Of a stretch of DNA of 47,732 bases, positions 10,409-19,586 are shown piece after piece. Within the stretch, counting starts at the first letter, position 1; every line of letters starts with the position of its first letter. The position numbers and the translations under genes were made by a program. The notes under the pieces are model-generated. The model searched no databases. It was not told the DNA's origin and worked only from the letters and a program-made list of their open reading frames with translations. This DNA comes from Sporosarcina globispora (lineage in GTDB: Bacteria; Bacillota; Bacilli; Bacillales; Cytobacillaceae), in the NCBI RefSeq assembly GCF_001274725.1, contig NZ_LGUF01000007.1:1457454-1505185 (forward strand). Reading direction: 5' to 3'.

Positions 10409-10621
10409 ATGTACCAAATCGAGAAAGGATCAATGGAAGAAGTTTTGCTGCATCTTCAAAATATTGGACTGCAACTAAATGAATTCGAGAAAACAAATGA
10501 TTCTATTCCGGTGAAAAATTATAAAGAACTGCTGGAATTCAGCATCTCCATTGCCCGCCGCACAAACAATGTTTCTCATACTATTGATGAGATTATCCAG
10601 GATATCGAATCCAAGCTATAA
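10409..10621 (+). CDS. Small conserved-looking hypothetical protein (70 aa)
   Basis: I do not recognise a family. The ATG at 10409 follows AAAGGGGGCAGCTGTTAA, a plausible ribosome binding site. The protein is predicted mostly helical, polar, with no Cys, signal or membrane segment. Leu/Ile spacing in MEEVLLHLQNIGLQLNEF and SHTIDEIIQDIESKL suggests a helical bundle or coiled coil. It is divergent from the DDAH-family gene and ends just before a strong palindromic terminator shared with yteA. Confidence 0.6.
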   Translation: MYQIEKGSMEEVLLHLQNIGLQLNEFEKTNDSIPVKNYKELLEFSISIARRTNNVSHTIDEIIQDIESKL

Positions 10622-10661
10622 CTATATATAAGGTTAATCTTATTTTGCCATTTGACATAAA

Positions 10662-10687
10662 AAAAGCGATGCAGCTGCATCGCTTTT
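10662..10687. terminator. Bidirectional terminator between 70-aa ORF and yteA
   Basis: Perfect palindrome AAAAGCGATGCA/TGCATCGCTTTT with a GC centre. It lies 3 nt before the yteA stop on the minus strand and 40 nt after the plus-strand ORF. Flanking A and T runs allow termination both ways. The same GCGATGCA stem is used by the hairpin at 21203-21231. Confidence 0.85.
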
Positions 10688-10690
10688 ACT

Positions 10691-11446
10691 TTAATCTTTA
10701 TCCTCATCCACATAGCCGTCAGTCTGATGATACGGCACATCACCATATGGGGCTTCGATTTCATTGTCATCAAGCATGGCTTCATACTCTTCGTGTTTCT
10801 TGGAAGGATAGATTTTTCTCTCCTTCCCTTCAAGATCATTCCCAATAAATGTTTCATAATCTTCTGTGAACCCTTCGTCATCATGACCTTCATTATAAAG
10901 GGAATTATAATCTTCATAGTCGCCTCTTAAGTCTGATGGTGTCTCAGAAGTGCCATATCGGGCAACCTCCTGGAAACTGTCTTCGTTATCTACGACTTCC
11001 CTGAATTGATGATGCTGAAAAGTATTTCCGTGTGCAGGTTCAAGCACATCTTCTTCGACAGGACGGTCTCCAGGTACGTTTTGCTCCGGACTATGCTCCT
11101 TACAGTAAAGGGCTGCTGGAACCACTTCAAGTCGCTCATATGGAATTTCGGCACCGCACTCTTTGCATTTGCCATATGAACCTTCTTCAATTGCCTGCAG
11201 TGCTGCATTCACTTTATTGAGTTCAGAGTCGTGATGCTCTTCTAATGCAAAGTCTTTTTCGCGCTCATAAAGTTCAGAACCCATATCAGCTGGATGGTTA
11301 TCATACAGGGATAGCTCTCCAACTGTATCTCTGGCGCTTGCACCTTCCAGACTGCCTTCTTTATTGCCCTGAAGCTGGGATTCCAGTGATTTTTTTTCAT
11401 CATTCAGTTCCTTTTTTAAATTGCTGATTTGTTCATTAGTCAACAT
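10691..11446 (-). CDS. yteA: YteA, DksA/TraR-type zinc-finger protein
   Basis: 251-aa protein of the yteA family. The N-terminal helical hairpin (LTNEQISNLKKELNDEKKSLESQL) is followed by a DksA-like zinc ribbon around residues 94-117: YGKCKECGAEIPYERLEVVP then YCKEH, where the last Cys position is partly replaced by His. The long C-terminal half is acidic, low in complexity and unique to this family. DksA/TraR proteins bind RNA polymerase in other bacteria; whether YteA does is unknown. The ATG at 11446 follows AAGGATGTGAC. In B. subtilis yteA is next to menF; here menA lies between them. Confidence 0.9.
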   Translation of the reverse strand: MLTNEQISNLKKELNDEKKSLESQLQGNKEGSLEGASARDTVGELSLYDNHPADMGSELYEREKDFALEEHHDSELNKVNAALQAIEEGSYGKCKECGAEIPYERLEVVPAALYCKEHSPEQNVPGDRPVEEDVLEPAHGNTFQHHQFREVVDNEDSFQEVARYGTSETPSDLRGDYEDYNSLYNEGHDDEGFTEDYETFIGNDLEGKERKIYPSKKHEEYEAMLDDNEIEAPYGDVPYHQTDGYVDEDKD

Positions 11447-11728
11447 ATTATGTCACATCCTTGGTTTTTATAAATTTTTATAAAAGGCCTGCTGATATTC
11501 CGTTCGATCAATAGGGAATCGTAACAAAGCCTATGAAAAAGCCGAGCTCTGACGCTCTTGCTCCGCCGAGTATTAAAAACATAGTCCATATGGGTTTAGT
11601 ATGGACGTAGTTGGCAAAATCATAACGGAAGAAATAATTTTAGGGCCAAGCATCTTCCTTATGTAAAAAATACCCGTAATAAATGGGATGAAACCAAGAT
11701 GATGTTTTCTGCTGTTTTTTCCCAAATA
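11447..11728. other. Intergenic stretch upstream of yteA, nothing convincing
   Basis: About 280 nt between the yteA start and the menA terminator. A 68-codon minus-strand reading frame (11573-11779) lies mainly here but runs through the menA terminator hairpin and has no recognisable family. I see no RNA motif or clear promoter beyond general AT richness. Confidence 0.5.
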
Positions 11729-11757
11729 AAAACCCCTGCTAAAAAGCAGAGGTTCCT
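11729..11757 (-). terminator. Terminator of menA
   Basis: On the minus strand CCTCTGC pairs with GCAGGGG (one G-T pair) around TTTTTA, followed by TTTTTAT. It lies just downstream of the menA stop. Confidence 0.8.
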
Positions 11758-11762
11758 TTAAA

Positions 11763-12695
11763 TTATAGAAGGTATCCAAGATACAAGCCTACTGATAAAA
11801 GAAAGCCAAATATCGTATTAGTCTGGGCTGTCGCTTTCATCGCTGGCATCATTTGCATAGGAAGCGTTTTGCCGATGAAGCCTTTCGTTGCTTTGATGGC
11901 CTTAGGCGCACTAAGTACAACAATGGCAAGCCAAGGTGATATGATGTTCATGGCGATTAATATGAAAACCCATGCATATGAAACGATGAACATTCCGGCT
12001 AGCAGGTTGATTGCTCCTTTTTTCCCTAAAAGAATCGCCAGTGTTTTACGGCCGAATTCTTTGTCGCCATCCAGGTCTCTGATATTGTTGGCCAGCAGGA
12101 TAGCACCAACAAGAATCAATATAGGGAAGGAAACTAAAATACTTGTTGATGTTACAGTTCCTGCCTGGATGTAGAAAGATATGAGAATGATCAGCATTCC
12201 CATGAAAAAACCTGCAAATAATTCACCAAATGGTGTGTAGGCAATCGGAAGCGGACCGCCAGTATAAAAATATCCTACTGCCATGGATGCCAGTCCGATC
12301 GCTGCAATCCACCAGCTTGTGTTCATGCAAATATAGAATCCGAGCAATATTGAAATCCCATAAAGACCAAATGCCAAGTTCAGAACCGTTTTTGGTTTGA
12401 TTCCTTCACGGACAATAGCTCCGCCAATTCCGACTGAGTCTTCCGTATCCAGCCCTCTTTTGAAGTCGTAGTATTCATTAAACATATTGGTAGCAGCCTG
12501 GATCAGCAAGCTTGCTGCCAGCATGGCAAAAAATAGGCCAAAGTTTATTTCAGTAAGTTCCATTGCAAGAGCTGTTCCAAGCAGAACAGGCACGAAAGCA
12601 GCAGTAAGAGTATGCGGTCTTGTCAGCTGCCACCAGACCCTCCAGTTCTTTGAGTTGGAAGCAGGCGGAAAATTGGTCTGTGCTTGTGGTTGCAT
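11763..12695 (-). CDS. menA: 1,4-dihydroxy-2-naphthoate polyprenyltransferase MenA
   Basis: Integral membrane UbiA-family prenyltransferase (310 aa) that attaches the isoprenoid chain to DHNA, giving demethylmenaquinone. The first Asp-rich prenyl-diphosphate/Mg site is NMFNEYYDFKRGLDTED (about residues 70-86) and the second is NNIRDLDGDKEFGRKT (about 204-219). Eight to nine hydrophobic helices are evident. The ATG at 12695 follows AAGGGGAGAG. A good promoter lies at 12764-12792. It is transcribed away from the menF operon, so two divergent units together supply menaquinone. Confidence 0.96.
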   Translation of the reverse strand: MQPQAQTNFPPASNSKNWRVWWQLTRPHTLTAAFVPVLLGTALAMELTEINFGLFFAMLAASLLIQAATNMFNEYYDFKRGLDTEDSVGIGGAIVREGIKPKTVLNLAFGLYGISILLGFYICMNTSWWIAAIGLASMAVGYFYTGGPLPIAYTPFGELFAGFFMGMLIILISFYIQAGTVTSTSILVSFPILILVGAILLANNIRDLDGDKEFGRKTLAILLGKKGAINLLAGMFIVSYAWVFILIAMNIISPWLAIVVLSAPKAIKATKGFIGKTLPMQMMPAMKATAQTNTIFGFLLSVGLYLGYLL

Positions 12696-12763
12696 GATAA
12701 CTCTCCCCTTATTTTATCTGTATTCTGTAATGATATTAAATTTTGCGCCATTCAAACTTGTTT

Positions 12764-12792
12764 ATTTTAACTGATTACGAGGGTATTGTCAA
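12764..12792 (-). promoter_or_regulatory. Sigma-A promoter of menA
   Basis: On the minus strand a perfect -35 TTGACA (12792-12787) is separated by 17 nt from the -10 TAAAAT (12769-12764). This leaves a leader of about 60 nt before the menA ATG. The match is read directly from the sequence; activity is inferred. Confidence 0.75.
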
Positions 12793-12891
12793 AGTAAACA
12801 GCTATACGGATATATACCAAACACCTTAAGTGTAGGTAAATAATCCAATAGTGTCAACGTAATATTGCCGTAAAAGGAGCCGGTATTTTCC

Positions 12892-12978
12892 ATGAAAAAG
12901 AGAAACCTGAAGCATTACATTCAAGAATTAACAATGCCATTTGCTGAATTGAGTACAATTCATATTATAGATCCCTAA
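12892..12978 (+). CDS. Possible 28-aa peptide upstream of menF
   Basis: ATG at 12892 opens MKKRNLKHYIQELTMPFAEL and runs 28 codons to TAA. An AAGGAG lies 12 nt upstream, longer than ideal. The peptide is basic at the start, without a membrane segment. It ends before the likely menF promoter, so it would be an independent small gene rather than a leader peptide. There is no family recognition; this is a tentative call. Confidence 0.25.
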   Translation: MKKRNLKHYIQELTMPFAELSTIHIIDP

Positions 12979-13030
12979 AGTAAGCTATAATATAATAAGG
13001 ATGCAAAAGGAATGGGCGTGATTGACATCA

Positions 13031-13060
13031 TTGACATTCCCTGAACCACAGGTGTATCTT
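13031..13060 (+). promoter_or_regulatory. Likely promoter of the menFDHBEC operon
   Basis: TTGACA (13031-13036), 18-nt spacer, TATCTT (13055-13060). A second TTGACA starts 9 nt earlier (13022) as part of a tandem ATTGACATC/ATTGACATT. The predicted transcript start is about 50 nt before the menF TTG. Together with the 28-codon ORF this accounts for most of the 420-nt menA-menF gap. Confidence 0.5.
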
Positions 13061-13117
13061 AGAATAAGTTTAAAGTAGGATAACGGCATTCTAAGCTGTT
13101 ATTTGGAGGGATTTTTT

Positions 13118-14524
13118 TTGGTTACGATACAAGATACGGAACTAAAAGAAGGGATCCAAGAGGCAATTGAGAGGGCCAAGGCTTTATCAAAGCCTGTTTT
13201 AGTGAGCGAAGTGCAAAAAATAAATCATATAGACCCCCTTTCTTTTTATGCGGCAGGAAAGAGCCGTTTTTTTGGTGAACGTTTTTTCTGGAAGGATCCT
13301 TCTAGTGAAGCTTATATAATCGGGCTTGGCATTTGCAAGCAAATCCAGTCAGATCAAAGTACCGGCAGATTTAATCGTGTAGAAAAGGAATGGAAGCGTT
13401 TTATTAATAACAGCATTATTTTTAACCCTTATGATAAAAATGCTACAGGGCCCGTGATGTTTGGCGGTTTTTCTTTTGATCCGCTAAAGCAGAAAACAAA
13501 GCTTTGGTCGAAATATTCTGATTCCCTTTTTCATGTGCCGACTTATATGTACAGTGAAATGAATGGACAGGCTTATTTGACAACGAATGTTGTCTGTACT
13601 CAGCATGATGGTGAATCTCTCTTCGAAAAGATTGTTGCTGAACGAGGCATGCTTATAGCTTCAATCAAGGGGTATCATCCTGAGAGCTCAAATCCCCTCC
13701 GGGAAGAAGCAGATATAAATCCGGAAAAATGGATGAATACAGTAGATTCGGTTGTGGATGAACTTAAATCCGGACCTTTAAAAAAGGTTGTGCTTGCCAG
13801 GGAATCCAGGCTCAAGTATGAAAAGCCGATTGAGATTGAAAGAGTTCTCTCGAATCTGATGGAATTGCAAAGGGAAAGCTTTATCTTTGCGTTTGAATCG
13901 AACGGTGACTGCTTTATTGGAGCATCTCCTGAACGTCTTATTAAAAAATACGGAGAAAATGTTTTTACAACTTGTCTGGCAGGTTCAATTCCAAGAGGCA
14001 AAACCGAAGAAGACGATCATATCCTTGGCGAAGCATTATTGCATGATCAGAAGAATTTGACCGAGCATCAATATGTGGTTGATATGATTAAGGAAGCAAT
14101 GGAGGAATCCTGCTCAGAAGTTGAACTGCCGGATAAGCCGCAGCTAATGAAAATGAGAGACATTCAGCACCTTTATACTCCGGTAATAGGAAAAACTAAG
14201 GGAGAGGCTTCCCTTCTCGCTTTAGTCGATCGTCTGCATCCGACTCCTGCTCTTGGGGGTCTGCCAAAAAGAGCAGCAGTGGAAAAAATCAGAGAAGTAG
14301 AGGAACTGGATCGGGGCTTTTATGCTGCTCCATTGGGATGGATGGATTTCAGGGGAAATGGCGAATATGCTGTTGCGATTAGATCTGGCCTTATTCAGGG
14401 AAATGAAGCATCCTTATTTGCAGGCTGCGGAGTAGTGCAGGATTCAAATGCCGAAAGCGAGTATCAGGAAACAAAGATTAAATTCCGGCCAATGCTTACG
14501 GCGCTTGGGGGGTATGAAAAGTGA
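13118..14524 (+). CDS. menF: Isochorismate synthase MenF
   Basis: Converts chorismate to isochorismate, the first step of menaquinone synthesis. It is a 468-aa chorismate-binding-family protein. The C-terminal catalytic core is evident: KKVVLARE, FIGASPERLI, TCLAGSIPRGKTEEDD, HPTPALGGLPKRAA, GWMDFRGNGEYAVAIRS and FAGCGVVQDSNAESEYQET. I chose the TTG at 13118 (VTIQDTELKEG), because GGAGGG ends 7 nt before it and the family N terminus begins there. The in-frame TTG at 13103 contains the Shine-Dalgarno sequence itself. The stop overlaps the menD GTG by 4 nt. Confidence 0.96.
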   Translation: MVTIQDTELKEGIQEAIERAKALSKPVLVSEVQKINHIDPLSFYAAGKSRFFGERFFWKDPSSEAYIIGLGICKQIQSDQSTGRFNRVEKEWKRFINNSIIFNPYDKNATGPVMFGGFSFDPLKQKTKLWSKYSDSLFHVPTYMYSEMNGQAYLTTNVVCTQHDGESLFEKIVAERGMLIASIKGYHPESSNPLREEADINPEKWMNTVDSVVDELKSGPLKKVVLARESRLKYEKPIEIERVLSNLMELQRESFIFAFESNGDCFIGASPERLIKKYGENVFTTCLAGSIPRGKTEEDDHILGEALLHDQKNLTEHQYVVDMIKEAMEESCSEVELPDKPQLMKMRDIQHLYTPVIGKTKGEASLLALVDRLHPTPALGGLPKRAAVEKIREVEELDRGFYAAPLGWMDFRGNGEYAVAIRSGLIQGNEASLFAGCGVVQDSNAESEYQETKIKFRPMLTALGGYEK

Positions 14525-16266
14525 ATCATCAGGAAGCTTTAACTTCATATATAGCCGCGTTTGTGGCTGAATTAGTAAAAAACGGGGTAGAAGATGTCGT
14601 GGTCAGTCCAGGCTCTCGTTCTACCCCAATGGCTATGGTAATGGCAGAGCATCCGGAGCTGCGTGTACATATTCATGTAGACGAGCGCTCGGCTGCCTTT
14701 TTTGCGTTGGGGATTGCTAAGGCTTCCCAAAAACCAGCTGCTTTGCTGTGTACATCTGGAACTGCTGCAGCCAATTACTTCCCTGCCATTGTGGAAGCCC
14801 AGTATTCCAGAGTGCCGCTAATCGTGCTGACTGCAGACCGGCCTCATGAACTGAGGGATGTTGGTGCACCACAGGCGATAGACCAGATTCATTTATATGG
14901 CAAAAATGTAAAGTGGTTTGTTGAGATGGCTCCTCCTGATAATACAGCAGAAATGCTTCGTTATGCCCGCACCGTATGTGCAAGAGCAGCTTCTGTCGCT
15001 CAGAGCTCGCCAGCAGGTCCGGTTCATCTTAACTTTCCTTTCCGTGAGCCTTTGGTGCCGCAGCTCGACCGCAATGATTTATTTGAGCTGAGTGAGCGCA
15101 CAGAAGGTTATGTGAATATTCAGAGTGGACAGTTTGGCTTGCCGGATGAAGAGTACAAAGAAATGGCACAGATTATAAACTCAACACATAAAGGAATTAT
15201 TGTCTGCGGTCCTTTGGAAAAAGCTGAATTCCCTGCAGCCGTGATTAAGCTGGCGGAAAAGCTGAACTATCCGATCATTGCCGATCCATTATCCCAGCTA
15301 AGAAGCGGACTGCACGATGGAAGTTTCATTATTGATGCCTATGATAGTTTTTTGAAAAATGAGGATGCGAAAAAGGTGCTTAAACCGGACGTCATTATAC
15401 GCTTTGGAGCTATGCCGGTGTCGAAGCCATTGACCATTTTTATGAAAGAAAACAGCACTGCCCGCCAAATTATCGTAGATGGAGGCGGCGGATGGCGGGA
15501 TCCTGCATTGCTCTCGACCGAGATGGTTCACTGCGATGAGCGGCTATTCTGCAAGTCTGTCTCCCCATACTTAAACACTCCAGAGAACGATGAATTTATC
15601 AACCTATGGAAAAAAATCAATGATCTTACCAGATCAAGGCTGGGGGATATTGATGAAGTGGAAGAATTAAGTGAGGGGAAATTATTTTTTCAGCTGGCAG
15701 AAATGCTGCCGGAAGGCTCAACCCTGTTTGTAGGAAATAGTATGCCTATAAGGGACCTGGATACATTCTTTCATTTCAATCAAAAGGGCATTAAAGTAAT
15801 GGCCAACAGGGGAGCAAATGGCATTGATGGGACGGTTTCAACTGCTCTTGGTGCTGGAGTGGCATCCCAGCCGCTTTATCTTGTGCTGGGTGATTTAACA
15901 TTCTTCCATGACTTAAATGGCTTAATCGCCTCAAAACAGTATGGGATTGATATCAATATATTATTAATTAATAATAATGGAGGCGGCATCTTCTCATTCC
16001 TCCCGCAGGCAAATCACCCAAGAAACTTTGAAAAACTGTTTGGAACACCGCTTAATCTGGATTTCAGCTATGCCATAAAGATGTTTGGCGGCCAATATGA
16101 TTTAATATCGGATTGGGAACATTTTATTTCCGCCTTTAAACGCAACATGGACATATCAGGCTTAAAGGTAATGGAAATTACGACAAGTCGGGACAGAAAT
16201 TTAACCGAGCATCGAGAATTGTGGGAATCTGTTTCCCGGGAAATAAGTCGATTGCTGGAAGGATGA
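14521..16266 (+). CDS. menD: SEPHCHC synthase MenD
   Basis: Thiamine-diphosphate enzyme joining isochorismate and 2-oxoglutarate (with decarboxylation) to give SEPHCHC. At 581 aa it matches the family. Visible features are VVVSPGSRSTPMAMVMAEHP near the N terminus, VDERSAAFFALGIAKAS with the cofactor-activating Glu, VGNSMPIRDLDTF, and the ThDP/Mg motif LGDLTFFHDLNG...LLINNNGGGIFSFLPQ in the C-terminal domain. GTG start at 14521 inside the menF stop (GTGA), indicating coupled translation. Second gene of the men operon. Confidence 0.96.
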   Translation: MNHQEALTSYIAAFVAELVKNGVEDVVVSPGSRSTPMAMVMAEHPELRVHIHVDERSAAFFALGIAKASQKPAALLCTSGTAAANYFPAIVEAQYSRVPLIVLTADRPHELRDVGAPQAIDQIHLYGKNVKWFVEMAPPDNTAEMLRYARTVCARAASVAQSSPAGPVHLNFPFREPLVPQLDRNDLFELSERTEGYVNIQSGQFGLPDEEYKEMAQIINSTHKGIIVCGPLEKAEFPAAVIKLAEKLNYPIIADPLSQLRSGLHDGSFIIDAYDSFLKNEDAKKVLKPDVIIRFGAMPVSKPLTIFMKENSTARQIIVDGGGGWRDPALLSTEMVHCDERLFCKSVSPYLNTPENDEFINLWKKINDLTRSRLGDIDEVEELSEGKLFFQLAEMLPEGSTLFVGNSMPIRDLDTFFHFNQKGIKVMANRGANGIDGTVSTALGAGVASQPLYLVLGDLTFFHDLNGLIASKQYGIDINILLINNNGGGIFSFLPQANHPRNFEKLFGTPLNLDFSYAIKMFGGQYDLISDWEHFISAFKRNMDISGLKVMEITTSRDRNLTEHRELWESVSREISRLLEG

Positions 16267-16272
16267 TTGCCG

Positions 16273-17112
16273 ATGAAATATGTCATTAATGGGGTTCGGT
16301 ATCATGTCGATACGTGGGGAAAGGGATTTCCGCTCCTGCTTCTCCATGGCTTTACAGGAAATAGTGAAGGATGGAAAGAGTTCGATCCCTTCTGGAAGGA
16401 TCATTCGAAGACAATAGCTTTGGACATCATCGGCCACGGAAAGACTGAATCACCATCGGATATTGGCCATTATCAAATAGAAGAGTCGGCCGCTGTGATT
16501 AACAGTCTCTTAGAAAAGATGGGAATCTGGAAAATCGATATTCTTGGATATTCTATGGGCGGGCGGCTTGCGCTAACTTTTGCGGTTAATTATCCTGAAA
16601 AGGTCCGCACGCTGATTTTGGAAAGCTCTTCTCCAGGGCTTAAGACGGAAGAGGAGAGGCATGAAAGAAGGCTTCAGGATGCCAAATTGGCTGATAGGAT
16701 CCGGCAGGAAGGCCTTGGAAATTTTATCGACTATTGGGAGAGCATCCCATTATTCGAAAACCAAAAAAGTCTCCCTGACAAAATCCGCACCAGAATAAGA
16801 ACCCAGCGTTTGGCCAATTCTATTGATGGTCTGGCAAACAGCCTGGTTGGGATGGGAACTGGTTCCCAGCCATCCTGGTGGGAGGAGCTTGCTCATCTGG
16901 AAATGCCAGTCCTTCTAATTACAGGTGACCTGGATCATAAATTCTGCAGAATTGCAAAAGAGATGTCGAAAATTTTGCCAAATGTCCAGTGGAAGTCTAT
17001 TGAAGATACAGGCCATGCAATTCATGTGGAGAAACCTGAATTATTTGGTACAATAGTAAGTGGGTTTTTGTCGCAAACTGGGGAGATAAATACAAACCGC
17101 AGCAAAGTTTGA
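16273..17112 (+). CDS. menH: SHCHC synthase MenH (YtxM)
   Basis: Alpha/beta-hydrolase-fold lyase (279 aa) that eliminates pyruvate from SEPHCHC to give SHCHC. LLLLHGFTGNSEGW is the oxyanion-hole region. DILGYSMGGRLAL holds the nucleophilic Ser. ITGDLDHKF and the late TGHAIHVEKPE supply the Asp and His of the triad. ATG 16273 was preferred over the in-frame TTG at 16267 because AAGGATG is then about 8-9 nt upstream. It starts 6 nt after the menD stop. Confidence 0.93.
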   Translation: MKYVINGVRYHVDTWGKGFPLLLLHGFTGNSEGWKEFDPFWKDHSKTIALDIIGHGKTESPSDIGHYQIEESAAVINSLLEKMGIWKIDILGYSMGGRLALTFAVNYPEKVRTLILESSSPGLKTEEERHERRLQDAKLADRIRQEGLGNFIDYWESIPLFENQKSLPDKIRTRIRTQRLANSIDGLANSLVGMGTGSQPSWWEELAHLEMPVLLITGDLDHKFCRIAKEMSKILPNVQWKSIEDTGHAIHVEKPELFGTIVSGFLSQTGEINTNRSKV

Positions 17113-17188
17113 GGAATGATGTCATTTGCTGGAGCATAGCTGTGCGGCAATTAACGCGCATCTAATACATATTAAGGAGGATTCATGT

Positions 17189-18010
17189 ATGTCAGCTGTT
17201 GAATGGGTTGCAGGAAAACAGTACGAAGAAATCATGTATGAAACATACAATGGAATTGCGAAAATTACGATTAATAGACCGCAAGTCCACAATGCCTTTA
17301 CTCCAAGAACGGTAATGGAATTGATTGATGCATTTGCCTACGCACGTGATGATGAAAATGTAGGTGTCATTATCCTGACTGGCGCTGGAGACAAAGCATT
17401 TTGTTCAGGCGGAGACCAATCTGTAAGAGGACATGGCGGATATGTAGGTGACGACCAGATTCCCCGTTTAAATGTTCTTGATTTACAGCGTCTAATTCGT
17501 GTTATTCCTAAGCCTGTTATCGCGATGGTAAAAGGCTATGCGATCGGTGGAGGACATGTCCTTCATATCGTATGTGACTTAACGATTGCAGCAGATAATG
17601 CAGTATTTGGACAAACAGGACCTAAAGTAGGAAGCTTTGATGCAGGGTACGGTTCAGGATATCTTGCAAGAATCGTCGGCCATAAGAAAGCACGCGAAAT
17701 TTGGTACCTATGCCGCCAGTACGGCGCTCAGGAAGCTTTGGATATGGGACTTGTCAATACAGTTGTGCCGCTTGAAAAAGTGGAAGAAGAAACAATTAAG
17801 TGGTGTGAAGAAATCCTTGAGAAGAGCCCGACTGCTATCCGTTTCTTGAAGGCTGCCTTCAATGCAGATACCGATGGGCTTGCAGGAATCCAGCAGTTCG
17901 CAGGAGATGCAACTCTTCTATACTATACAACGGATGAAGCGAAAGAAGGCCGTGATGCATTTAAAGAAAAACGCAAGCCTGACTTCGGCCAATTCCCGCG
18001 TTTCCCTTGA
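17189..18010 (+). CDS. menB: 1,4-dihydroxy-2-naphthoyl-CoA synthase MenB
   Basis: Crotonase-superfamily enzyme (273 aa) closing the second ring of the naphthoquinone from o-succinylbenzoyl-CoA. Motifs are [29 protein letters not shown] (oxyanion hole), [40 protein letters not shown], and the C-terminal [12 protein letters not shown] 17189 has AAGGAGG 8 nt upstream. The longer in-frame extension to 17126 has no family similarity. Codon use looks highly expressed relative to menH. A terminator-like hairpin follows before menE. Confidence 0.97.
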   Translation: MSAVEWVAGKQYEEIMYETYNGIAKITINRPQVHNAFTPRTVMELIDAFAYARDDENVGVIILTGAGDKAFCSGGDQSVRGHGGYVGDDQIPRLNVLDLQRLIRVIPKPVIAMVKGYAIGGGHVLHIVCDLTIAADNAVFGQTGPKVGSFDAGYGSGYLARIVGHKKAREIWYLCRQYGAQEALDMGLVNTVVPLEKVEEETIKWCEEILEKSPTAIRFLKAAFNADTDGLAGIQQFAGDATLLYYTTDEAKEGRDAFKEKRKPDFGQFPRFP

Positions 18011-18033
18011 TTAGCGGAGAATACTATTATTTC

Positions 18034-18065
18034 AGCTTGATGGCCTGCCCATCAGGCTGTTTTTA
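18034..18065 (+). terminator. Internal terminator-like hairpin between menB and menE
   Basis: AGCTTGATGG pairs fully (one G-T) with CCATCAGGCT around CCTGC, followed by GTTTTTAT. It lies 24 nt after menB and 30 nt before the menE start. Partial read-through would make menE and menC less abundant than menFDHB. Confidence 0.75.
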
Positions 18066-18094
18066 TATGAAAAATCGCATAAAATGAGGTGTTT

Positions 18095-19585
18095 ATGATA
18101 GATGCACAAATACTGCCGAATTTTCTTCAAAAGCGGACTTTTTTAACCCCTGATCGCCCAGCCCTTTCCTTTCTGGGAAAAACCTATACATTTTCTGAAG
18201 TATATGAGCGTGCATACACGGTAGCAGGGCAATTGCAGGCAGCTGGATTAACGAGAGGCCAGTTCGCAGGTGTGCTTCTTCGAAATCATGAAGACACTGT
18301 TTTTATTCTTTTGGCTCTGCAGCTAATCGATGTAAAGGCCGTCATATTAAATAATAGGCTGACTGCTGAGGAATTAATTTGGCAAATGAATGATTCGACA
18401 TCCGCTTTCTTTTTAACAGAGAATTCTTTTGATGAAGTAAGCCAAAAAGTTGTAAACTCTTTAGATGAAATTTCGGCCATCCATAAAGAGGATCTATTTA
18501 GGACAGACCCTGCTGAGCCGGCATTAGTTGAGGAAATAAATCTTGATGAGATTTGTACGGTCATGTATACATCTGGAACAACAGGGAATCCGAAAGGTGT
18601 TCTGCAAACCTACGGCAATCATTGGTGGAGTGCAGTGGGGTCTGCATTAAATTTAGGGTTGAATGAAAAAGACAGCTGGCTGTGTGCTGTTCCGATTTTT
18701 CATATTAGCGGCTATTCCATTTTAATGCGAAGCATCATCTACGGCATGAAAATGGTTCTTTTTGAATCATTTCATGAAAAGAAGGCTATTGACGCCATTT
18801 CAGATGAGAAAGTGACCATTATGTCCGCAGTAAGTACGATGCTCACCAGGATAGCGGATGAACTTAAAAATGACAAGCTTCCGGAGTATTTCAGATGTAT
18901 GCTATTAGGGGGAGGACCCGCAGCGAAATCTCTTCTTGAAGTTTGTAAAGAAAAGGGTATTCCTGTTTATCAGACTTACGGAATGACAGAAACTTCGTCC
19001 CAAATTGTTACACTGGCTCCGGAATACAGTCTCAGCAAATTGGGTTCGGCTGGTAAGCCCTTATTCCCTTCCCACCTGAAAATTGCTGCTCCAAATGGGA
19101 AGCATGCTAACCCCGGAGAAGCTGGCGAAATTCTTGTTAAAGGTCCGAATGTGACGAAAGGGTATTTGAACCGTCAAGAGGAAACTGCTAAAAAAATGAA
19201 GGATGGCTGGCTTTTAACTGGTGATATTGGCTATGTTGATAAAGAAGGGTTTTTATATGTACTTGATCGGCGGTCAGACTTAATTATTTCAGGCGGGGAA
19301 AATATCTATCCGGCTGAAATCGAGGGTGTTCTTGTTTCACACTCACAAATATCGGATGCTGGGGTGATTGGCATGAAGGATGATGTATGGGGTGAAGTGC
19401 CTGTAGCTTTTATCGCTGGAGACGAAAACCTGGATAAAAAAGAAGTGATAAAGTACTGCTTAGAGAGACTGGCAAAGTATAAAGTACCTAAAAAACTTAT
19501 CATAATTAATGAAATTCCGAGGAACGCTTCTAAAAAGATTTTAAGAAGAAAGCTTCGGGAACTGCTTGAGGAAAGCGGGAATTAG
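18095..19585 (+). CDS. menE: o-Succinylbenzoate-CoA ligase MenE
   Basis: Acyl-adenylate-forming ligase (496 aa) that activates o-succinylbenzoate with CoA and ATP. The P-loop-like YTSGTTGNPKG is near residue 165. Other ANL-family motifs are YQTYGMTETSS, GWLLTGDIGYVDKEGFLYVLDRRSDLIISGGENIYPAEIE, and the C-terminal lysine segment PRNASKKILRRKLRE. ATG 18095 with GAGGTG about 5 nt upstream is favoured over GTG 18089, which would lie within the Shine-Dalgarno sequence. It overlaps the frame of menC only upstream of the menC start. Confidence 0.95.
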   Translation: MIDAQILPNFLQKRTFLTPDRPALSFLGKTYTFSEVYERAYTVAGQLQAAGLTRGQFAGVLLRNHEDTVFILLALQLIDVKAVILNNRLTAEELIWQMNDSTSAFFLTENSFDEVSQKVVNSLDEISAIHKEDLFRTDPAEPALVEEINLDEICTVMYTSGTTGNPKGVLQTYGNHWWSAVGSALNLGLNEKDSWLCAVPIFHISGYSILMRSIIYGMKMVLFESFHEKKAIDAISDEKVTIMSAVSTMLTRIADELKNDKLPEYFRCMLLGGGPAAKSLLEVCKEKGIPVYQTYGMTETSSQIVTLAPEYSLSKLGSAGKPLFPSHLKIAAPNGKHANPGEAGEILVKGPNVTKGYLNRQEETAKKMKDGWLLTGDIGYVDKEGFLYVLDRRSDLIISGGENIYPAEIEGVLVSHSQISDAGVIGMKDDVWGEVPVAFIAGDENLDKKEVIKYCLERLAKYKVPKKLIIINEIPRNASKKILRRKLRELLEESGN

Positions 19586-19586
19586 C

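Noticed and set aside
10691..11446. Several plus-strand and other minus-strand ORFs over yteA
   Set aside because: They are shadows in other frames of yteA, which has a ribosome binding site and zinc-ribbon motif; the shadows have none.
11573..11779. 68-codon minus-strand ORF downstream of menA
   Set aside because: It overlaps the menA end and terminator, has no family similarity, and no ribosome binding site.
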